Origin: Pyrus communis
Lineage: Eukaryota; Streptophyta; Magnoliopsida; Rosales; Rosaceae
DNA: 64,000 nucleotides
Direction of reading: 5' to 3'
Assembly (NCBI RefSeq): GCF_963583255.1
Contig: NC_084818.1
Coordinates: 10,976,222-11,040,221, forward strand
A model generated the notes under the pieces. The model saw only the letters and a program-made list of their open reading frames with translations, had not been told where the DNA came from and did not search any database. Shown here one piece after another: positions 24,241 through 37,371 of this stretch (positions are counted from its first letter, which is position 1; the number at the start of each line of letters is the position of its first letter). Both the position numbers and the translations under genes were made by a program.

Positions 24241-26392
24241 TCATTCACCTCCAGCTTTCTTTGAAGCTTTCTTTAAAGCTTTTAAAGCCTTCAAAAGTTC
24301 AGTACTCTTTACTTCAACAGCAGTCTCCAAATCTTGTGCCTTCGTCTGATATTGACCAAAAAAATCACAAATCAGGAACAACTCATCAAATGAGATTCAC
24401 TTAAGATCGTCTCATTACAAACTAACCTTCCACTTATTTATCTTTATTTTAGCCTTCTCTAGTTTTTTACTGTAACGAGCTTCTCTTCGTTCAAGAAGAA
24501 CACATTTGTTCATCCATTCCTTGCAACTCCTATGAGAAGTAGGTATCACAATAAAAACATACTAAAACATGAGAGTGACAACAAAGTACACATAATGGAA
24601 ATGAAGAGACGATGCTTAAATGCTATTTGAGATAGAAACACTACAGAAAATGTCTAACTGTTTTCTCCATCCATTAAATTAACTGTAGTTCAAGATAAGA
24701 TTTAAATGGCTGACCTATTAGACATTGCAAAGGAAATGCTTAAAACATCTATTGTGTCTTTGTTGTTGGCCCCATCACCAAAAGTGGCAAGCTTTGAGAC
24801 ATCCTCTTTATCCAGATCTAGGTCAGATACCCTGGATTGCAACACATAACCATGTTAGGAGCAGAAAAGGAAACATGTAACTGAGAGATGTAACAACCTA
24901 TACTAGCCCTAGGGCGTTGGCTCAAGGAGCAAAGCATGTGGGGGGTTGAGGGAAGTCATATGTCAAATCTTTCTCAAACAAGATAGTAATAACCATTAGG
25001 AAACTACTTGTTGATAATGCAAAAACACTCACAATTTGACCACTGCAAGCTCTTTGTCCAATGCCTTATTTCTTTCTCGCAACCTTAAACTCTCCAAAGT
25101 CAATTTATCAAATTCCTACGAAAAATTTAACCAAAACTTCATCAGCTTCTTTTTCTTGTAAATAATGAGCATTATTTTAAAGTATAAGACAGCTATTAGT
25201 TTACCTCAGATTTCATTTGAAGCTGCTGTTGCGCAGATGTACGCTGTTTCAAGGCTTCATTCTTTAATGCAACTTCTATCTTTGCCTGCACCTTGGATTG
25301 ACAAAGCTGAAAGAAGACTTGCAACGTAAAAAACACGCAAGGGCAAAGCAAGCTCTTATAATCTTGCACGAAACAAATCACTGTATATCCAATCCAAAGT
25401 TTTGATATTTCTATTACCCCCCACCCCCCCCCCCCCCCCCCCCCCCCCCTCTCTCTCCAAATCCCTTCCTTTCCTTGGCAAAGAAATCAATCATAACCTC
25501 ACCACCTTCTCTTGATTTTCTTTGCAGTGAAGGGTCTAAGCTTATATCGGAGGTGTCTGTTTTGCTAAAACAGAAAGTATTCCAGAAACTAAAGTTCGAA
25601 ACTTTCTTATTATTCAGATTGAAGTTCCACCCAAAAGCCAATTGGGCTTTTCGACAACTCTTCGTATCCTCAACCAAATTCAGAACTCGAGTTATACTTG
25701 TTTTGCTTAATTCCTTTCTCAAATTCCCAACACTAAAAGAATAAAATCAAAAAAGGACTACCCAAAATATGCAAATCCAAATCAAATAGAAAAACTCTAA
25801 TTTTTTTCGGGGGTTCCTTATTTTCTCAGGAACCAAACCAAGCAAATGTGAATCCAGTAAACTACAATACCTCTTCTTTGACCAATTTGAGCTCCTTCTC
25901 CTTGAGCTCCAAATCCGAAGCAAGCCCTAGCGCCACGGCCTCCAACCTCCTCACCTCTTGCCGCAGCGCCTCGGAGTCTTCCTCGCATTGGCCACTCGAC
26001 CTCCGATTCTGACTCTGACTGAGATTCGGATCCGCCCATTGAAAATAAACCCGGACGACGTCGTTTAGGTTGCAACTCTGTTTGCACACCGGGCAACTGT
26101 TCCTCTTCTTGTTCGCATAGTACCCGAACGACTCTTGCAGACTAGGGTTTTGCACACAAAACGCAGCGTTTAAGCACTTGGTTCCAACCAAACATAGAAA
26201 TTAGAGATAGAAAAATGAAATTGCATAAATACAGAGGAGGGAGAGGGAGAGAGAGAGAGACCAGAGTTCGTGGAAGACATGGCCGCAGATTGAGATGACT
26301 TGGAGGTCCTCGACAACGGGATCGAAGTCTTTGCAGCAGAGTGAGCAAATGGTTTTGGTAAAGCCGTCGCCGTCGCCGCCGCAATGCACCAT
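24241..26392 (-). CDS. TRAIP-like paralogue, RING and coiled coil only (truncated by a stop)
   Basis: Exons on the minus strand: 26392-26262, 26141-25871, 25306-25205, 25115-25033, 24831-24715, 24529-24427, then 24345-24241 ending in TGA. They give 303 residues with every splice site conserved relative to the intact gene and the same phases. The RING keeps all ligands (CSLCCKDF; CGHVFHELC; CPVCKQ), and coiled-coil exons 3-6 remain in frame. At 24243-24241 a GGA glycine codon of the intact gene is TGA. The product would lack the C-terminal half with the SUMO- and PCNA-binding-like motifs. It could be a working short ligase, a competitor of the full protein, or an early-stage pseudogene. It is clearly more diverged from the intact gene than the fragment at 26.8-28.5 kb is. 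Confidence 0.65.
25424..25449. repeat. Cytosine homopolymer (26 C) in intron 2 of the paralogue
   Basis: A run of C interrupted upstream by one A lies in intron 2 of the minus-strand TRAIP-like paralogue, so it is a G run in the transcript. Length is prone to sequencing error. Confidence 0.8.
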
Positions 26393-26844
26393 TCTCTATC
26401 GACTCCCTACTCTCTAACCTTTCAATGGGGTTTCGGCGTGTATCCCTCTCTCATATTTTCTCGGGAAAATGGAGCGAAATTTTAAAAATTAAGCGAATTA
26501 AGCGGGATGGTTTTTAATTTTTTAATTTCTTTTTTTCTGACAACGGATCGGGAATAAGATGAAAACAGCGATGATGGTTAAATGTAAAACTACAGAAATG
26601 CCCCTCACTCTTTACTTTATTTCAGATTTTTGCAAAATTGCTGTCTTCGTTTTAGCCCTTAGATTTCATCTAACGGTTTTCCAAATTACTTAAATTTCTA
26701 TTAGTTTAAATTCCCGTATATATTTTTTCCGATTGGCTTATCTTTTTTTTTTAATGTACAACAAGACAAACATTGGTATAAGCCACTCTCATTCCATAAT
26801 GCAGAGTGAAGAATCGAATTGGAAAGTTCCGTTTTAAATTATAA
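26393..26844 (-). promoter_or_regulatory. Upstream region of the TRAIP-like paralogue
   Basis: This 450 bp separates the ATG of the truncated paralogue from the 3' flank of the next TRAIP-like fragment. It would hold the promoter. No single TATA box stands out. Confidence 0.35.
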
Positions 26845-28503
26845 AGGCAAACGTTCTCAATTATTTAAGCTACAAATCTCTTTAACATTCATTAGTTGTT
26901 TCAAACCAAATGGCATCAATAGCATGTTTACTCAGCTTGAACGAAAAATGAGTATGCAATAAATAACCTCGGGTTAATCCAATAATTGATTTTTTCGGTA
27001 TGGCATACCAAATCCAACACATTTGTTTCATTCTTGCAAACGCTTTGTAAGAAATATGGAGTTTTCCTCTTCTTAGCATAAGAAGAGAGTAACAACGATT
27101 GAAATTCAACTAATTAACTGCTTACTTGTGAAAAATGATATGTGACTTCGTGAACTCTCAACTTTGTACAAAGACATTTCTTTCCTCTAAACCTCTATAG
27201 TAGCCAATAATATTTCAACCAACAAAAATAGTAGCCAATAATATAAATTATATATAGTACAACAAAATGGCTCTTCATAAACAGGAAGTAGAAACTGTCA
27301 TTTGCTTCAACCATTTGTTACTCTTCACAATTCACATGGACAGAGCATAACATATGAACTTTTGCTTTCTCTCCTAACTCCCAGCCTCCACAACAGAATC
27401 ATACATCTCAACATTGCAAACCCGTAAGTAGACGTACCTTTGAATGCTTTATCATCTACCATCCCTCCCAACGAAGTGTTCTATTTGCAAGCACCCTTGG
27501 GATTGCACACTGTTTGTCATAGACCCCGACTTGAATCGCTTTGTCCCCGGTGCATTCTCCTTATTATCCTGCAAAAGTAAACATATCTACATGCTTAACA
27601 TTTCTAACAACATCGAATGAATCACTCTTGAGTAGGTACAAATATTTCGAGATGTGAAAAAATAGAATGAAAACAAGCACATGAACCCATCATTGTTGAA
27701 TGATTCAGTGATCTAAGAACTTTGATTCTACCACCACTTCCGTCAGCTCCTACATCAATCAAATTACTAGAATCTGCACTTGGGTTTTGCCTTGATTCTG
27801 ATCCCTTATTCAGATTCCACTTGCACCATTTACCTAAAAACCTGTTTGTTCCATCATTCCCAAGCAAGCCATCAGAAAAACATGCATCCCCTGTATTTTG
27901 AAGAGAAATAACAAAAACAAAATCAAATCCTCATCTACTATATCTTTAAAAAAATGCTACTCATTTCATGATATATTGCTCAATAAACTCAAAAAATTGC
28001 ATAAATACATGTTCTAGGAAGTGGTTGTGGGGTGGGAGACTCCTTTTTGATGTTAAACATAGGTTGATCTTGTTCAACATCATTAAGAATCACATCATCG
28101 GTAACAGGAGTCCTGGTGGTATCGTTACAAGTAGGAGTTTCTTTCCTAATATCAGAAACTACATCTGACGTCAACCGAGTGCATTTTTGGTTAACAACAT
28201 CCTCATAGGTTGGTTCTTTCAATTTGGGATTTGAAAGTCCATGCTTAGCTGTAGAAAGTTTTGAAGCATCTTTATCTCCTAAAGAGTAGGCATCTTTTAC
28301 TTTATCATGAACAATTGTGCTTGTACCATCTTTAGTACAACTTAAATCCATATGGTCAGTGAAGTTTGAGTTTTCTATTTTCCTATGACACAGTAGATCA
28401 TTTTCCAATTTTTTGAATTCTATCCAACCTATGAATAGGAGCATACGGATGTTTTCTTTGAACTTCTGATGAATTGTTGACAACCACTGAATTAGTGTGC
28501 TTG
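26845..28503 (-). pseudogene. 3' fragment of a second, near-identical TRAIP-like copy
   Basis: This block is an inverted duplicate of 8547-10222. It holds the later part of exon 7 (28503-28009), exon 8 (27890-27691), exon 9 (27568-27452, TGA) and the shared 3' flank. Exons 1-6 and the start of exon 7 are missing; the break at about 28503 is where Copia sequence begins. Exon 7 keeps its donor GT although the last exonic base is T. The exon 8 donor GTGGGT has become ATGGGT, destroying that splice site. The SUMO-like core is changed to DVILND and the tail reads IEHFVGRDGR, with FF to FV. It lacks a RING and a promoter, so it is a pseudogene. Confidence 0.85.
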
Positions 28504-29166
28504 TACTTTAGCTTTCTTTATGTTGACTTCTATAATATTTTCCCAATAATTCTGGAATTCCTATAATATTCGGTTTCCTAGTTTAGATTGTAGATTGATT
28601 GTAATTATTCTTTCTTTATTGTAGTATGATTGTACATGATTATATAGACCTTAAAATGAGAAGAATACAATTAACATATTCAAAGCATTCTTTTCTTGGC
28701 ACCAAAGCCAAGTCGTAAAAAAGGGAAAGAAAGTTTCGAACCCTAATAGGGTTTGTTACTGTGTCGTGCCCAGCACCACCGTGGTGCCTCTGACGAACAG
28801 CGAGCAACGTGAAGTTGTTGCTGTGTCCCAATCTTCTACCTTGAATTCCGATTAGCAACGTGTGTTGTTGCTACCCTGTGTACCTTTACCGCTACACAGG
28901 TTTCCTATTCTTCATGAAAGATGTTTGCCGAGAACAACCAAATCATTTCTACTACCGCTTCGATCATGATTCAGTTAGACAATTAAAGCTTCAACATTAA
29001 GATGGTTTTGGATGAGAAGAACTATGTTTTATGGGCTCCTGTTATTCAAATTCATATTGCTGGAAGGAAGAAGATGGAATATCTTCATGGGTCCATTAAA
29101 GCCCTTGCAGAGGATGATCCCAAATATGATGATTGGTTTTTTGAAGATCAGAGAATTAAAAGTTGG
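28504..29166 (+). mobile_element. Left part of a split Copia element: LTR end and gag start
   Basis: After an LTR-like stretch with a TATA-like GATTATATAGACC comes CTTGGCACCAAAGCCAAG, a decayed form of the Met-tRNA primer-binding site. Gag then starts (MFAENNQIISTTASIMIQLD) and, after one stop, reads VLDEKNYVLWAPVIQIHIAG, KKMEYLHGSIKALAEDDPKY and DDWFFEDQRIKSW. At that point a CACTA element interrupts it. Removing the CACTA and one TGG joins this frame exactly to LLSIMKTEIMKRYIRLSTSK at 43851. The insertion truncated the TRAIP-like fragment to its left. Confidence 0.8.
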
Positions 29167-29199
29167 AACTACAAGAAAACATGACTTAGGTGGCGACAA

Positions 29200-29460
29200 A
29201 CATTCATCACATAAACAAGAAAATTTGTCACATTTGACTATATGTGACGAAATTCTAGCGTCACCAATTGCATCACCTATACAGCATCACCTATAGTCCA
29301 TGTGATGAATTTTATTTTTGCCACATTTTTTCAGTAGACGTGACACAACATTCGTCACTTAATAACAATATGTGTGATGAATTATACATCACAAATTAAC
29401 CATATGTGTGACGAATTATGTCACTTAATAACAATATGTGTGATGAATTATACATCATCA
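29200..29460. repeat. CACTA left subterminal repeat array
   Basis: Repeated words TGTGATGAATTATACATCA and TGTGACGAATTATGTCACTT occur in both orientations with a period near 50 bp around 29340-29460. In CACTA elements such arrays bind the accessory transposase protein. Confidence 0.75.
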
Positions 29461-30082
29461 AATACAAAATTAAGTGACCTATTTTTTTTTGTCTCGTATC
29501 AGGTTTATAAATGATGATTTTGTAGTCATCCAATATGATACTAGATGATACAGTTTACACTAAGCGACGCTGAAAAGGCCACATATTCCTTTGATATGTG
29601 GTGCAACTTACATCATATATGTTTCAATCAAATACCTTTTTAGAAATAATAACGACGAACTAATTGTTTTTCCTGTTTCGTAATCTATAATTGCAGTTCA
29701 TAACACTTATAAGGTAATACTTCACATTTTCATTAATGGACGATTAAAACACATAAGTCGAATACATTCACCAAATGTACATCCCAAAAATTAATGTCAT
29801 GGTGACCTATCTCAAAATAGAAGTTTAAAAGAGTTTGAGGTGCCTAACAAAAGATAGCTTGAGGTGCCTAACAAACGACAACTTGAGGTACCAACAAAAG
29901 AGCAGTCTAAGCTAGAACAATCAAGAGTAGTAACATTTATATATAGACATCTTGGGTAATAACAAATGACAAGTCCAAGGCACATTTAGGTGCTAATTAG
30001 CAAAAAAGGTGTTCCATATGCTAACAGAAGAGGTGTACCATCTGCATACCTGAAACTAACCGCAAAAGACACAACATGGACA
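29461..30082. other. CACTA internal non-coding sequence, left
   Basis: No gene is seen. A short imperfect repeat TTGAGGTGCCTAACAAA recurs at about 29835-29895. Confidence 0.4.
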
Positions 30083-32810
30083 TCATTCCTTTTCCAAATC
30101 ATGTTTTTCCAGCTTAGGATAAGTATTTTCACCCTCTGAAATATCACCACCAGATTCTATAGAGTTTTTGGTCTTCTCCTGACTTGTAGCAATAAATGCC
30201 TTGACTTTTGTGAACAGATTTTCATCATCATTACATAAATCCAATCGAGCTCTCAATTGTTCATTCTCTTGTTGCAATTTGAGGAAACCATCTGACAAAA
30301 GCTTGATCTGAGATCTCATATCAGTTAACTCGAAACTTGATGCCATAGAAGAAATGCAACCAGAGGTATCCGTAAGAGGAAAAACACTTACACCATTAAT
30401 TGATTTTCCCTTCTTCCCGAGGTTTTCAGCCATGATTCCAAACTCATCATCCAATGACACATGTAATGAATTTGATGGTGTACCTTTATGTGCTTCTTGG
30501 ATCAGTTTCTCCCTCATTTCATCCTTTATTTTCTTCATGTTATCCTTTCATAATTAAATAGAAACAATTTAGTTTCTTTCATTCCAAACATTTCAGCTAT
30601 AATATGCTTAAGAAAACACAACTTGACCACTTGTATGTTATCCTTATCTGATGCAGAAGCAAATCACCATGCAAAACCTGTATGTAAACATGATTTGTAG
30701 TTTCTATTTGACTATGGATTAAATTGGACTAGGCACATATAATGTTTTTCTCAACAAGTAACAAACGCAAAGTTAGCATAAGATATATTGGTGGGACAAA
30801 CCAATAGTATCGTGTCAATTTTGCATGTTCATTTCAACTGTGTTTCTTAAGTTGTGTCTTATTAATTGTAAAATTTTAATCTCCAGTGCATTTGAAATGA
30901 CAAAAAATGAGTGGCCTATGAATGACTTACATATTTTTCTCGAGCAACATCATTGATCCACTGGCCATTCTTATCTTTGTGAAGAGCACCCCAATTGTCA
31001 ATCACTGATAATGAATCTACTTTCTGTTTAATAATGAAGATACAAACGTGAGAGTGCTAATAAGTATTATAAGTACTTTAGTTTCATTAACTTGTGAGCT
31101 GTCCTAGCATGTTGGATGAATGGCCTTGCTCCTCCTTTGTGGTGATACATCAATTTCTTCCTATTATTAGCATTTTGCTTTGAAAGCTCCTACATTACAC
31201 AAGTGGTACATAACAAGCAAAAGAAGAGTTAGTATTGTAAAGGTGTACAATTTGGGAAGCTCCTACCTCCTAGACTTATACATATTCATATATTTGAGTT
31301 GTACATATTTGTTCGAATGCAATAGAATACCACTATCTAACATCTTCTCCAATCAATTAGAATCTAATTTTCATAAACACAATGTCCAATGATTTTTGCT
31401 CTCGTTCTCTTGTAGACGTTCTCAAATTTTACCAACCTAAAATGTAGAACTAAAAACAATGAATAGCCTAATAAATGCAAGCAAGGTCTACATTTGATTA
31501 TGTCAAATACCAATAAAATACATGTAAAAGCTTGTGAAGAAGCAAAGCTTATTTATCAATAACATACATGTACAAGCTCTTCATTATATATATAATGAGC
31601 TCTGCTAATGCAGACCGTGTTTGCATTTATTAGGCTATTCATTGCTTTTAGTTCTACATTTCAGGTTGGTATATATTTATTATATAAGCTCACCAGTGAA
31701 GAAGCATAGCTTATTTATCACAAGCCCTGCATTCGATTATTTATCACAAGCTTATATATATTAATACCAATAAATACATATAAAAGTTAATATATGCTTA
31801 TATATTAACTTTTAATAAATAAATAAAAAGCATTGTTCTATGCTCATTCCATTTATTACAAAATCAACATGCGATAAAAAAATTGTTGTTCAACAATATA
31901 AGAAAAAGTTGGCATCTAACTTGGACATATATTTGAAAATGATGTATAGAATGCATACCAAAAAGTGGGTAGTAGTGTAAACATTATCGCATAGCCAGTC
32001 CCAGTGACTCTTAGGTCTCTCATTCCATATCCGATCATTTGGTAGATTAGCTCGTCCTCTTGTAGGTGTTCCACATGACAAGTAGTACTTATACAACCGG
32101 TGCCTAAACACATAGTACAACTTCGCCATCTTCTTATCAACATATTCAATTATCTTTGGATGAGATAAGTCCACCACAAATAATACCTATATTATCAAGC
32201 ATATATATATATATATATAAATAAGTGAGTGCTTGAAATTATTATGAATAAAGTAAATTAAAATCAAACTCACAAGCAACTTATTCCGCAGTGTCCTCTT
32301 TTATGAAGATAGGACCTTCATCCATTTCTTGTAGCAAACTGGCGAGTGAGTCCGAATAATATTCCCTATCTCGGTAGTGAAAAAACTTGATACTACCAAA
32401 TCACTTGGAACTTGAAGTTTGAAATCAAATATGACTGGCTTCTTCTTCCCATTATTTGCCTCCAAAATATCGTGGAGGTCTTTCCCACATGACTTTCCAC
32501 ATGTCATCTTTTTGGCATTAAAATTAAAATTTGTCTCTAAAAATTAAAAAAGAATATATGCGTTTGATTAATTTTATAACTTGTTTAAAATAGCATTAAA
32601 AGATCAACTCCAAAATAAAAATGTTGAAAGAATTGTAAGTAGCCTTTCTCAAATACCTAAGCTCATGTCTGCTAGCTCTTTCGGTGAAGAAACAGGTGGT
32701 GGAGGAGGTGGTGGTGGTGGAGGTGGCAGAAGAGGTGGTGGTGGCTGAGGCGGAGGTGGGGCATCCCTCACCCGTTTCACCCTCTTTCCTCGTTGAGTAG
32801 GAGTTGTCAT
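30083..32810 (-). pseudogene. CACTA second gene, Transposase_24 (Ptta/En/Spm) family, TNPA-like
   Basis: The start ATG at 32810 opens MTTPTQRGKRVKRVRD, followed by a run of about 25 mostly proline residues and VSSPKELADM (exon 32810-32657). The next exon from 32536 reads KKMTCGKSCGKDLHDIL to HSPVCYKKWMKVLSS and then a TAA at about 32303, where the family continues. Further exons are legible: VDLSHPKIIEYVDKKMAKLY and RPKSHWDWLCDNV (about 32170-31970), SKQNANNRKKLMYHHKGGAR (about 31190-31085), DNWGALHKDKNGQWINDVAR (31020-30930). A C-terminal exon with a leucine/glutamine coiled coil, KLLSDGFLKLQQENEQLRAR, ends at 30083. In En/Spm the equivalent protein binds the subterminal repeats. The nonsense codon makes this copy defective. 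Confidence 0.72.
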
Positions 32811-32993
32811 CTAATAAATTTAAAAAAATAATAATAATATGTAACAGACTAACATCATAGATAAATCATTATAACCATATAATAATAAACATTAATTTGT
32901 TATAAATAATATGACTATTAATAAATATATAAGCAAATAGACTATTGGAGAATATAAATATTGATTTATAATGTACAGATCTCACCATAATCA

Positions 32994-35900
32994 TCAATCA
33001 CTATATGTGTCACAAGTTGCAACCCCTTCCTCCGTTTCCTCCTCCTCCTCCTCCTCCTCCCCCTCCTTCTCTAGCCCTAACATTCTTCGCACCTCTTTGT
33101 CATTAGCATCAAAAGATTCAAAATCAACATCATCTCTAGATAATTCAATATTAACTTCATCATCCTCGTTCAGGATTGGTCTCATGAAAATTTCATTTTC
33201 ATCTACATAATCATCATTGTCTTCATCATTATCATGGTCCACATTATCATCATCTTTCTCAGGGACATCCCAAACATGCCTATGTTGAATCTTCTGCACA
33301 ACTTTCCAAGGATGACCTAACTTTAAGTCATCAATGTAAAATACTTGATGTGCTTATCTAGCTGGCACATATGGATCATTATCGTACCAGCGATTATTTA
33401 CATTGACTGATGTAAGATGATAATCCTGAATAAATTTTTTTCCTCTGGTATCTATATTGTACCATTAACATTTGAAAAGAATCACCTTATAACTTCTTAT
33501 AAATTGTACCTTAATGACATTAATTAATTTTCCATAGAAGTTACATGGTTCACCGTTATGCGACCATGGCGTCATTACCCCACTGTTCTGCGTTGTACAA
33601 TTTTGATCAACTTGTGCGACCAAATAGCGAATGTTCTTCACAATACAACTTATGTATTGGACAGTACATTGATCCGGACTTTGGGCTAATGAAAAAAAAT
33701 TTTCACTCACCAATCTAGGTCTTTGATAATACAATGACGTGGCCATCTGCCTAAACCATTCAAGAAACAACTGTTTATGTCTTAGTTGTACATTGACATG
33801 ATTATCTCTTTCCAAAATCTGGATATGCTCACTGCATACATAAAAAAAAAAATATATATATATATATATAAGTTAAAGTTGTAGAATTATAAATATTTCT
33901 ATTAGACAATATAGGGTGACTGATACTACATATGACTGATCTTGCATATGGATATTAGACGATATGGGGTAACTGATGTTGCATATGGATATTAGACAAT
34001 ATGAGGTGACTAATGCTGCTAGATTTTATGTTCCATCTTTCCATGAGATTCTCTATTAAGTCTAGTCCCTTAATTTGAGGAAGATTGACATCTAGATGAC
34101 TTATTGATAGTTGTGTGCTAGCTACTTGTTGCACTCCCTTAATTTAAGGAGTGACAACTTTAAGGTTTACCGGGTTAGTAGGATTTACCAAGGTATGGTT
34201 GCTTGTAACCTTCTACCTCATTATATATCCCCCCTTGTGCATTCAATCAATCTATGAAAAAATACATTCAAACAAACTTAAAATTTTCACAATTTCAATA
34301 TATGTAAAACCATTACTATCGCATACCTCTTGAAGGCTTCTATTTCTTCACAATTGTCTAAGATATACCAATATGTCACTTCTATATCTTCCCTCGAAAG
34401 TTCAACCAATACATGAGCTCCAAATGGACGTGTTTTTTGTGCAAACACTGAGAGCAACACATTGGGATCACCATCGTCATCGTTTCTTTCTGGTCGAGTG
34501 AATGGAGTCTTAACATCACACAAATACATTGAGCAAAAGTTGAGGACTTGTATGCCAAGTGTGCTTCCACAATAAAGCTTTCAGGGCGAGCTTTGTTACG
34601 TACAAATTTCTTGTACGAGCCCAACAATCTAGTAAATGAACAATTATCAGTATGTAGAAAGACACACTTAATGCAATTAAAGTAAACCTGATGGCATTTT
34701 ACCTTTCTACAGGATACATCCATCGGTATTCGACCGGTCCTGCCAATTTTGCTTCATGTGGTAAGTGCATTGTTAAGTGAACCATGGGAATAAAGAATGC
34801 AGGCGGGAATATTTTCTCTAGTTTGCACAATATGAGGATAATGTCTTCTTCTAACTTATCAAGATCAGATACAATCAGTGTCTTTGCCTATATTTGTTGG
34901 AAGAAACTTGACAACTCAATATGTGGGCCATATATTTGCTTTTTCAAATGTTTTCTAACTCCCACTGGAAGCACACGTTGCATCAACACATGACAATCAT
35001 GGCTCTTCAAACCAAACACCTTTCCTTCATCCACACTAACTTTATGGTATATATTTGCTGCATAACCATCTGGAAATTTAATTGATTTCAACCAGTGCAA
35101 GAAATCTTTACGCTCAGATGGCTTGAATACATACTGAGCCAAAGGCTTATCAAATATATTACTTGCATTTAGTTTCAAATGAAAACTTTCCCTGATATTA
35201 ATGTCTTGTAAATCCATCATCGCCTTAAGGGTATCCTTTGACTTCCTCATATTCAGCAATGTCCCGATCAAATAATCAAATATATTCTTCTCAATATGCA
35301 TAACGTCAAGATTATGCCTAATCTTTAATTTGGACCAGTATTCCAACTCGAAAAAAATACTCTTCCTTGTCCAATTTAATTCTTCAGCATTCTGCTTCCT
35401 CTTCCTATCTTTATTGCTATCATGTTTACCAAACTTACGGGGTACAAGGTAATCAAATTGATCAAGTATATCATCGCCTGAGAATTCTCATGGATGATGT
35501 CTCATCTCTTGACGACCATTAAATAGTTGAGTATTTTTCCGCCATGAATGATTTATAGGTAAATAGTGACAATGTCCAATATGACAATACTTACTTCTCA
35601 ACTTGGTGTACGATCCATCCTCATTGCACACCGGACATGCCAACTTACCGTGAGTGCTCCAACCTGATAAATTTCCGTAAGTGAGAAAATCATTAATGGT
35701 CCACATAATAGCTCCACGCAAATTAAATGTACTCCCAGTCATCTTATCTTGAGTTTGAAAGCCATTTTTCCACAATTCCTTAACTAATGGGCACAAATAG
35801 ACATCAATCTCATTTCCAAGTGCTTTTGGCCCAGGAATTAACAAGGTTAAAAAGAGAATGGGTTTTTCATGCATTTCCAAGAGGGCAAATTATATGGAAA

Positions 35901-36968
35901 TATAACAACTAGCTACATACTGTACAACTTACTTATATATGAAAATAGAGTAAACCCGTGACTTGCAAGGCCCAATTTGACATTTCGTGGGTCTTGAGCA
36001 AAATTAGGGTACATTTGGTCAAATTCTTTCCATGTGATAGAGTCTGTTGAATGTCTAATTGTGTTCGGATCATTAACTCTTTTTTCCTTGTGCCACCTCA
36101 TGTCTTGACTTGTATGTCTCGACATGAACAACCTTTGTAGCCTGGGTTTAAGTGGAAAATATCGTAACACTTTTCTTGGAACCTTTTTGCTTTCCTCATA
36201 ATGACTATCTTTATACTTTGGCTCATTACAAACTGGACATCTATCTTTCTTTTCATGTTCTTTATAGAACAATCCACGATCATAATAGCAAGCATGTATA
36301 TTTTCACACCCCAATCCAAGACTTTTCAATATCTTCTTGCACTCATGGAACGATTTGAGAACACTGTTTGGTTTGAGACACATCTTCTTCATCATTGCTA
36401 GCATCTTATCAATGGCCTTATTTGTCATGTGATTATCAACTTTGTTGTGAATTAACTCCACAACATAAGACAAAACTGTATATTGATTGTATCCAGGGTA
36501 TAGTTCATTTTGAGCTTCACGAAGCAACATATCATAAGTATTAGCATCTACCCTAAGAGCATTGGTCATATCTCCGCCCCACATGGTATCTTGGACCCCC
36601 ATTGTGTCTTGATCATCATCATCATCATCATGCATTCTTCCAAATGCATCATCCATCATATTAAACATGTTGACATTAGAATTATTGATCAGCTCATTGT
36701 TCGTAGACATTGAAGACTTTCCTTGCACTTGATTAATATGCTCACCAAGATTTATCCATATATCATAATTCATATCCATACCAGAATTCAATAAATGGAG
36801 ATGAACATCTTCAATTGAGTGAAAAAATATGTTATGACAAACTTTACAAGGACATAGTATCTGATTATTCTGGTTCACATGGTGACAAGTAGTGTCAATG
36901 AATGATTGGACCCCTTCTCTATACTCGGAACTAGGGTGATTTCGACAATGAATTCATTGTCTATCCAT
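32994..36968 (-). pseudogene. CACTA TNP2-type transposase, broken by several stops
   Basis: From ATG 36968 the frame reads MDRQ, stop, IHCRNHPSSEYREGVQ. The Transpos_assoc domain follows (CPCKVCHN; HLHLLNSGM; about 36850-36740). Transposase_21 spans about 36100-34890 and includes YNLPSWKCM, LIPGPKALGNEIDVYLCPLV, CPVCNEDGS and HNLDVMHIEKNIFDYLIGTL. DUF4218- and DUF4216-like parts follow. The tail, ending at 32994, is very acidic. Stops are at 36956-36954 (expected Trp), 35915-35913 (expected Trp), in HHP-stop-EFSGDD near 35508 (expected Arg), and near 34890. One intron (34331 to about 33835) has GT-AG borders, joins FK to SEHIQILERDNH, and carries an LTR-like insert. The protein would cut the TIRs and is typically near 1000 residues. 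Confidence 0.85.
33885..34290 (+). mobile_element. LTR-like insert in the TNP2 intron
   Basis: This block matches 42265-42640 in inverted orientation. Both share a short tandem motif (GGGGTAACTGATGTTGCATATGG-like, two to three units), GAAGATTGACATCTAGATGA, a TATA-like CATTATATATC and the end AATACATTCAAACAAAC. It looks like a solo Copia LTR. Ends were not fixed and no internal domain is present. Confidence 0.6.
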
Positions 36969-37371
36969 AAATTTAGATCACTTCAATACTAGTATTAGGC
37001 GCAAACTTTGATATATTCTAATAGGTTGCCATAAAAATTTAAATTTTTTTGTTAAGATAGGCATATAATATAGTAAAGATGAATGTCAATAAAACAAAGA
37101 AAGCAAAGATAGGCATACAATATAGCAAAGATGAATTTCATATAACTGGAAATTCAAGATCAGGAAGATGTTAAAACAAAGAAAGCATACCATTAAGCAT
37201 TCGCATCCATCTAACTACAATAATTTTTTTTTTTTTTTTTAAAAGCATGCCATCTAAGTATTCACACTCACATTGTAAACCCTAATTTAGAAATATATAT
37301 CAACTGTAAGACTAAGTCCTGACTCCTCATCCAAAAGAAACTCTTAAGTTGTTACTCGGTCAACAGTTCTA

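Noticed and set aside
25414..25722. Open frame ending in a polyglycine run
   Set aside because: It reads through intron 2 of the TRAIP-like paralogue, and the glycines come from the C homopolymer.
32994..33299. Separate acidic protein gene
   Set aside because: It continues the C-terminal region of the TNP2 transposase in order and orientation; the acidic tail is part of that gene.
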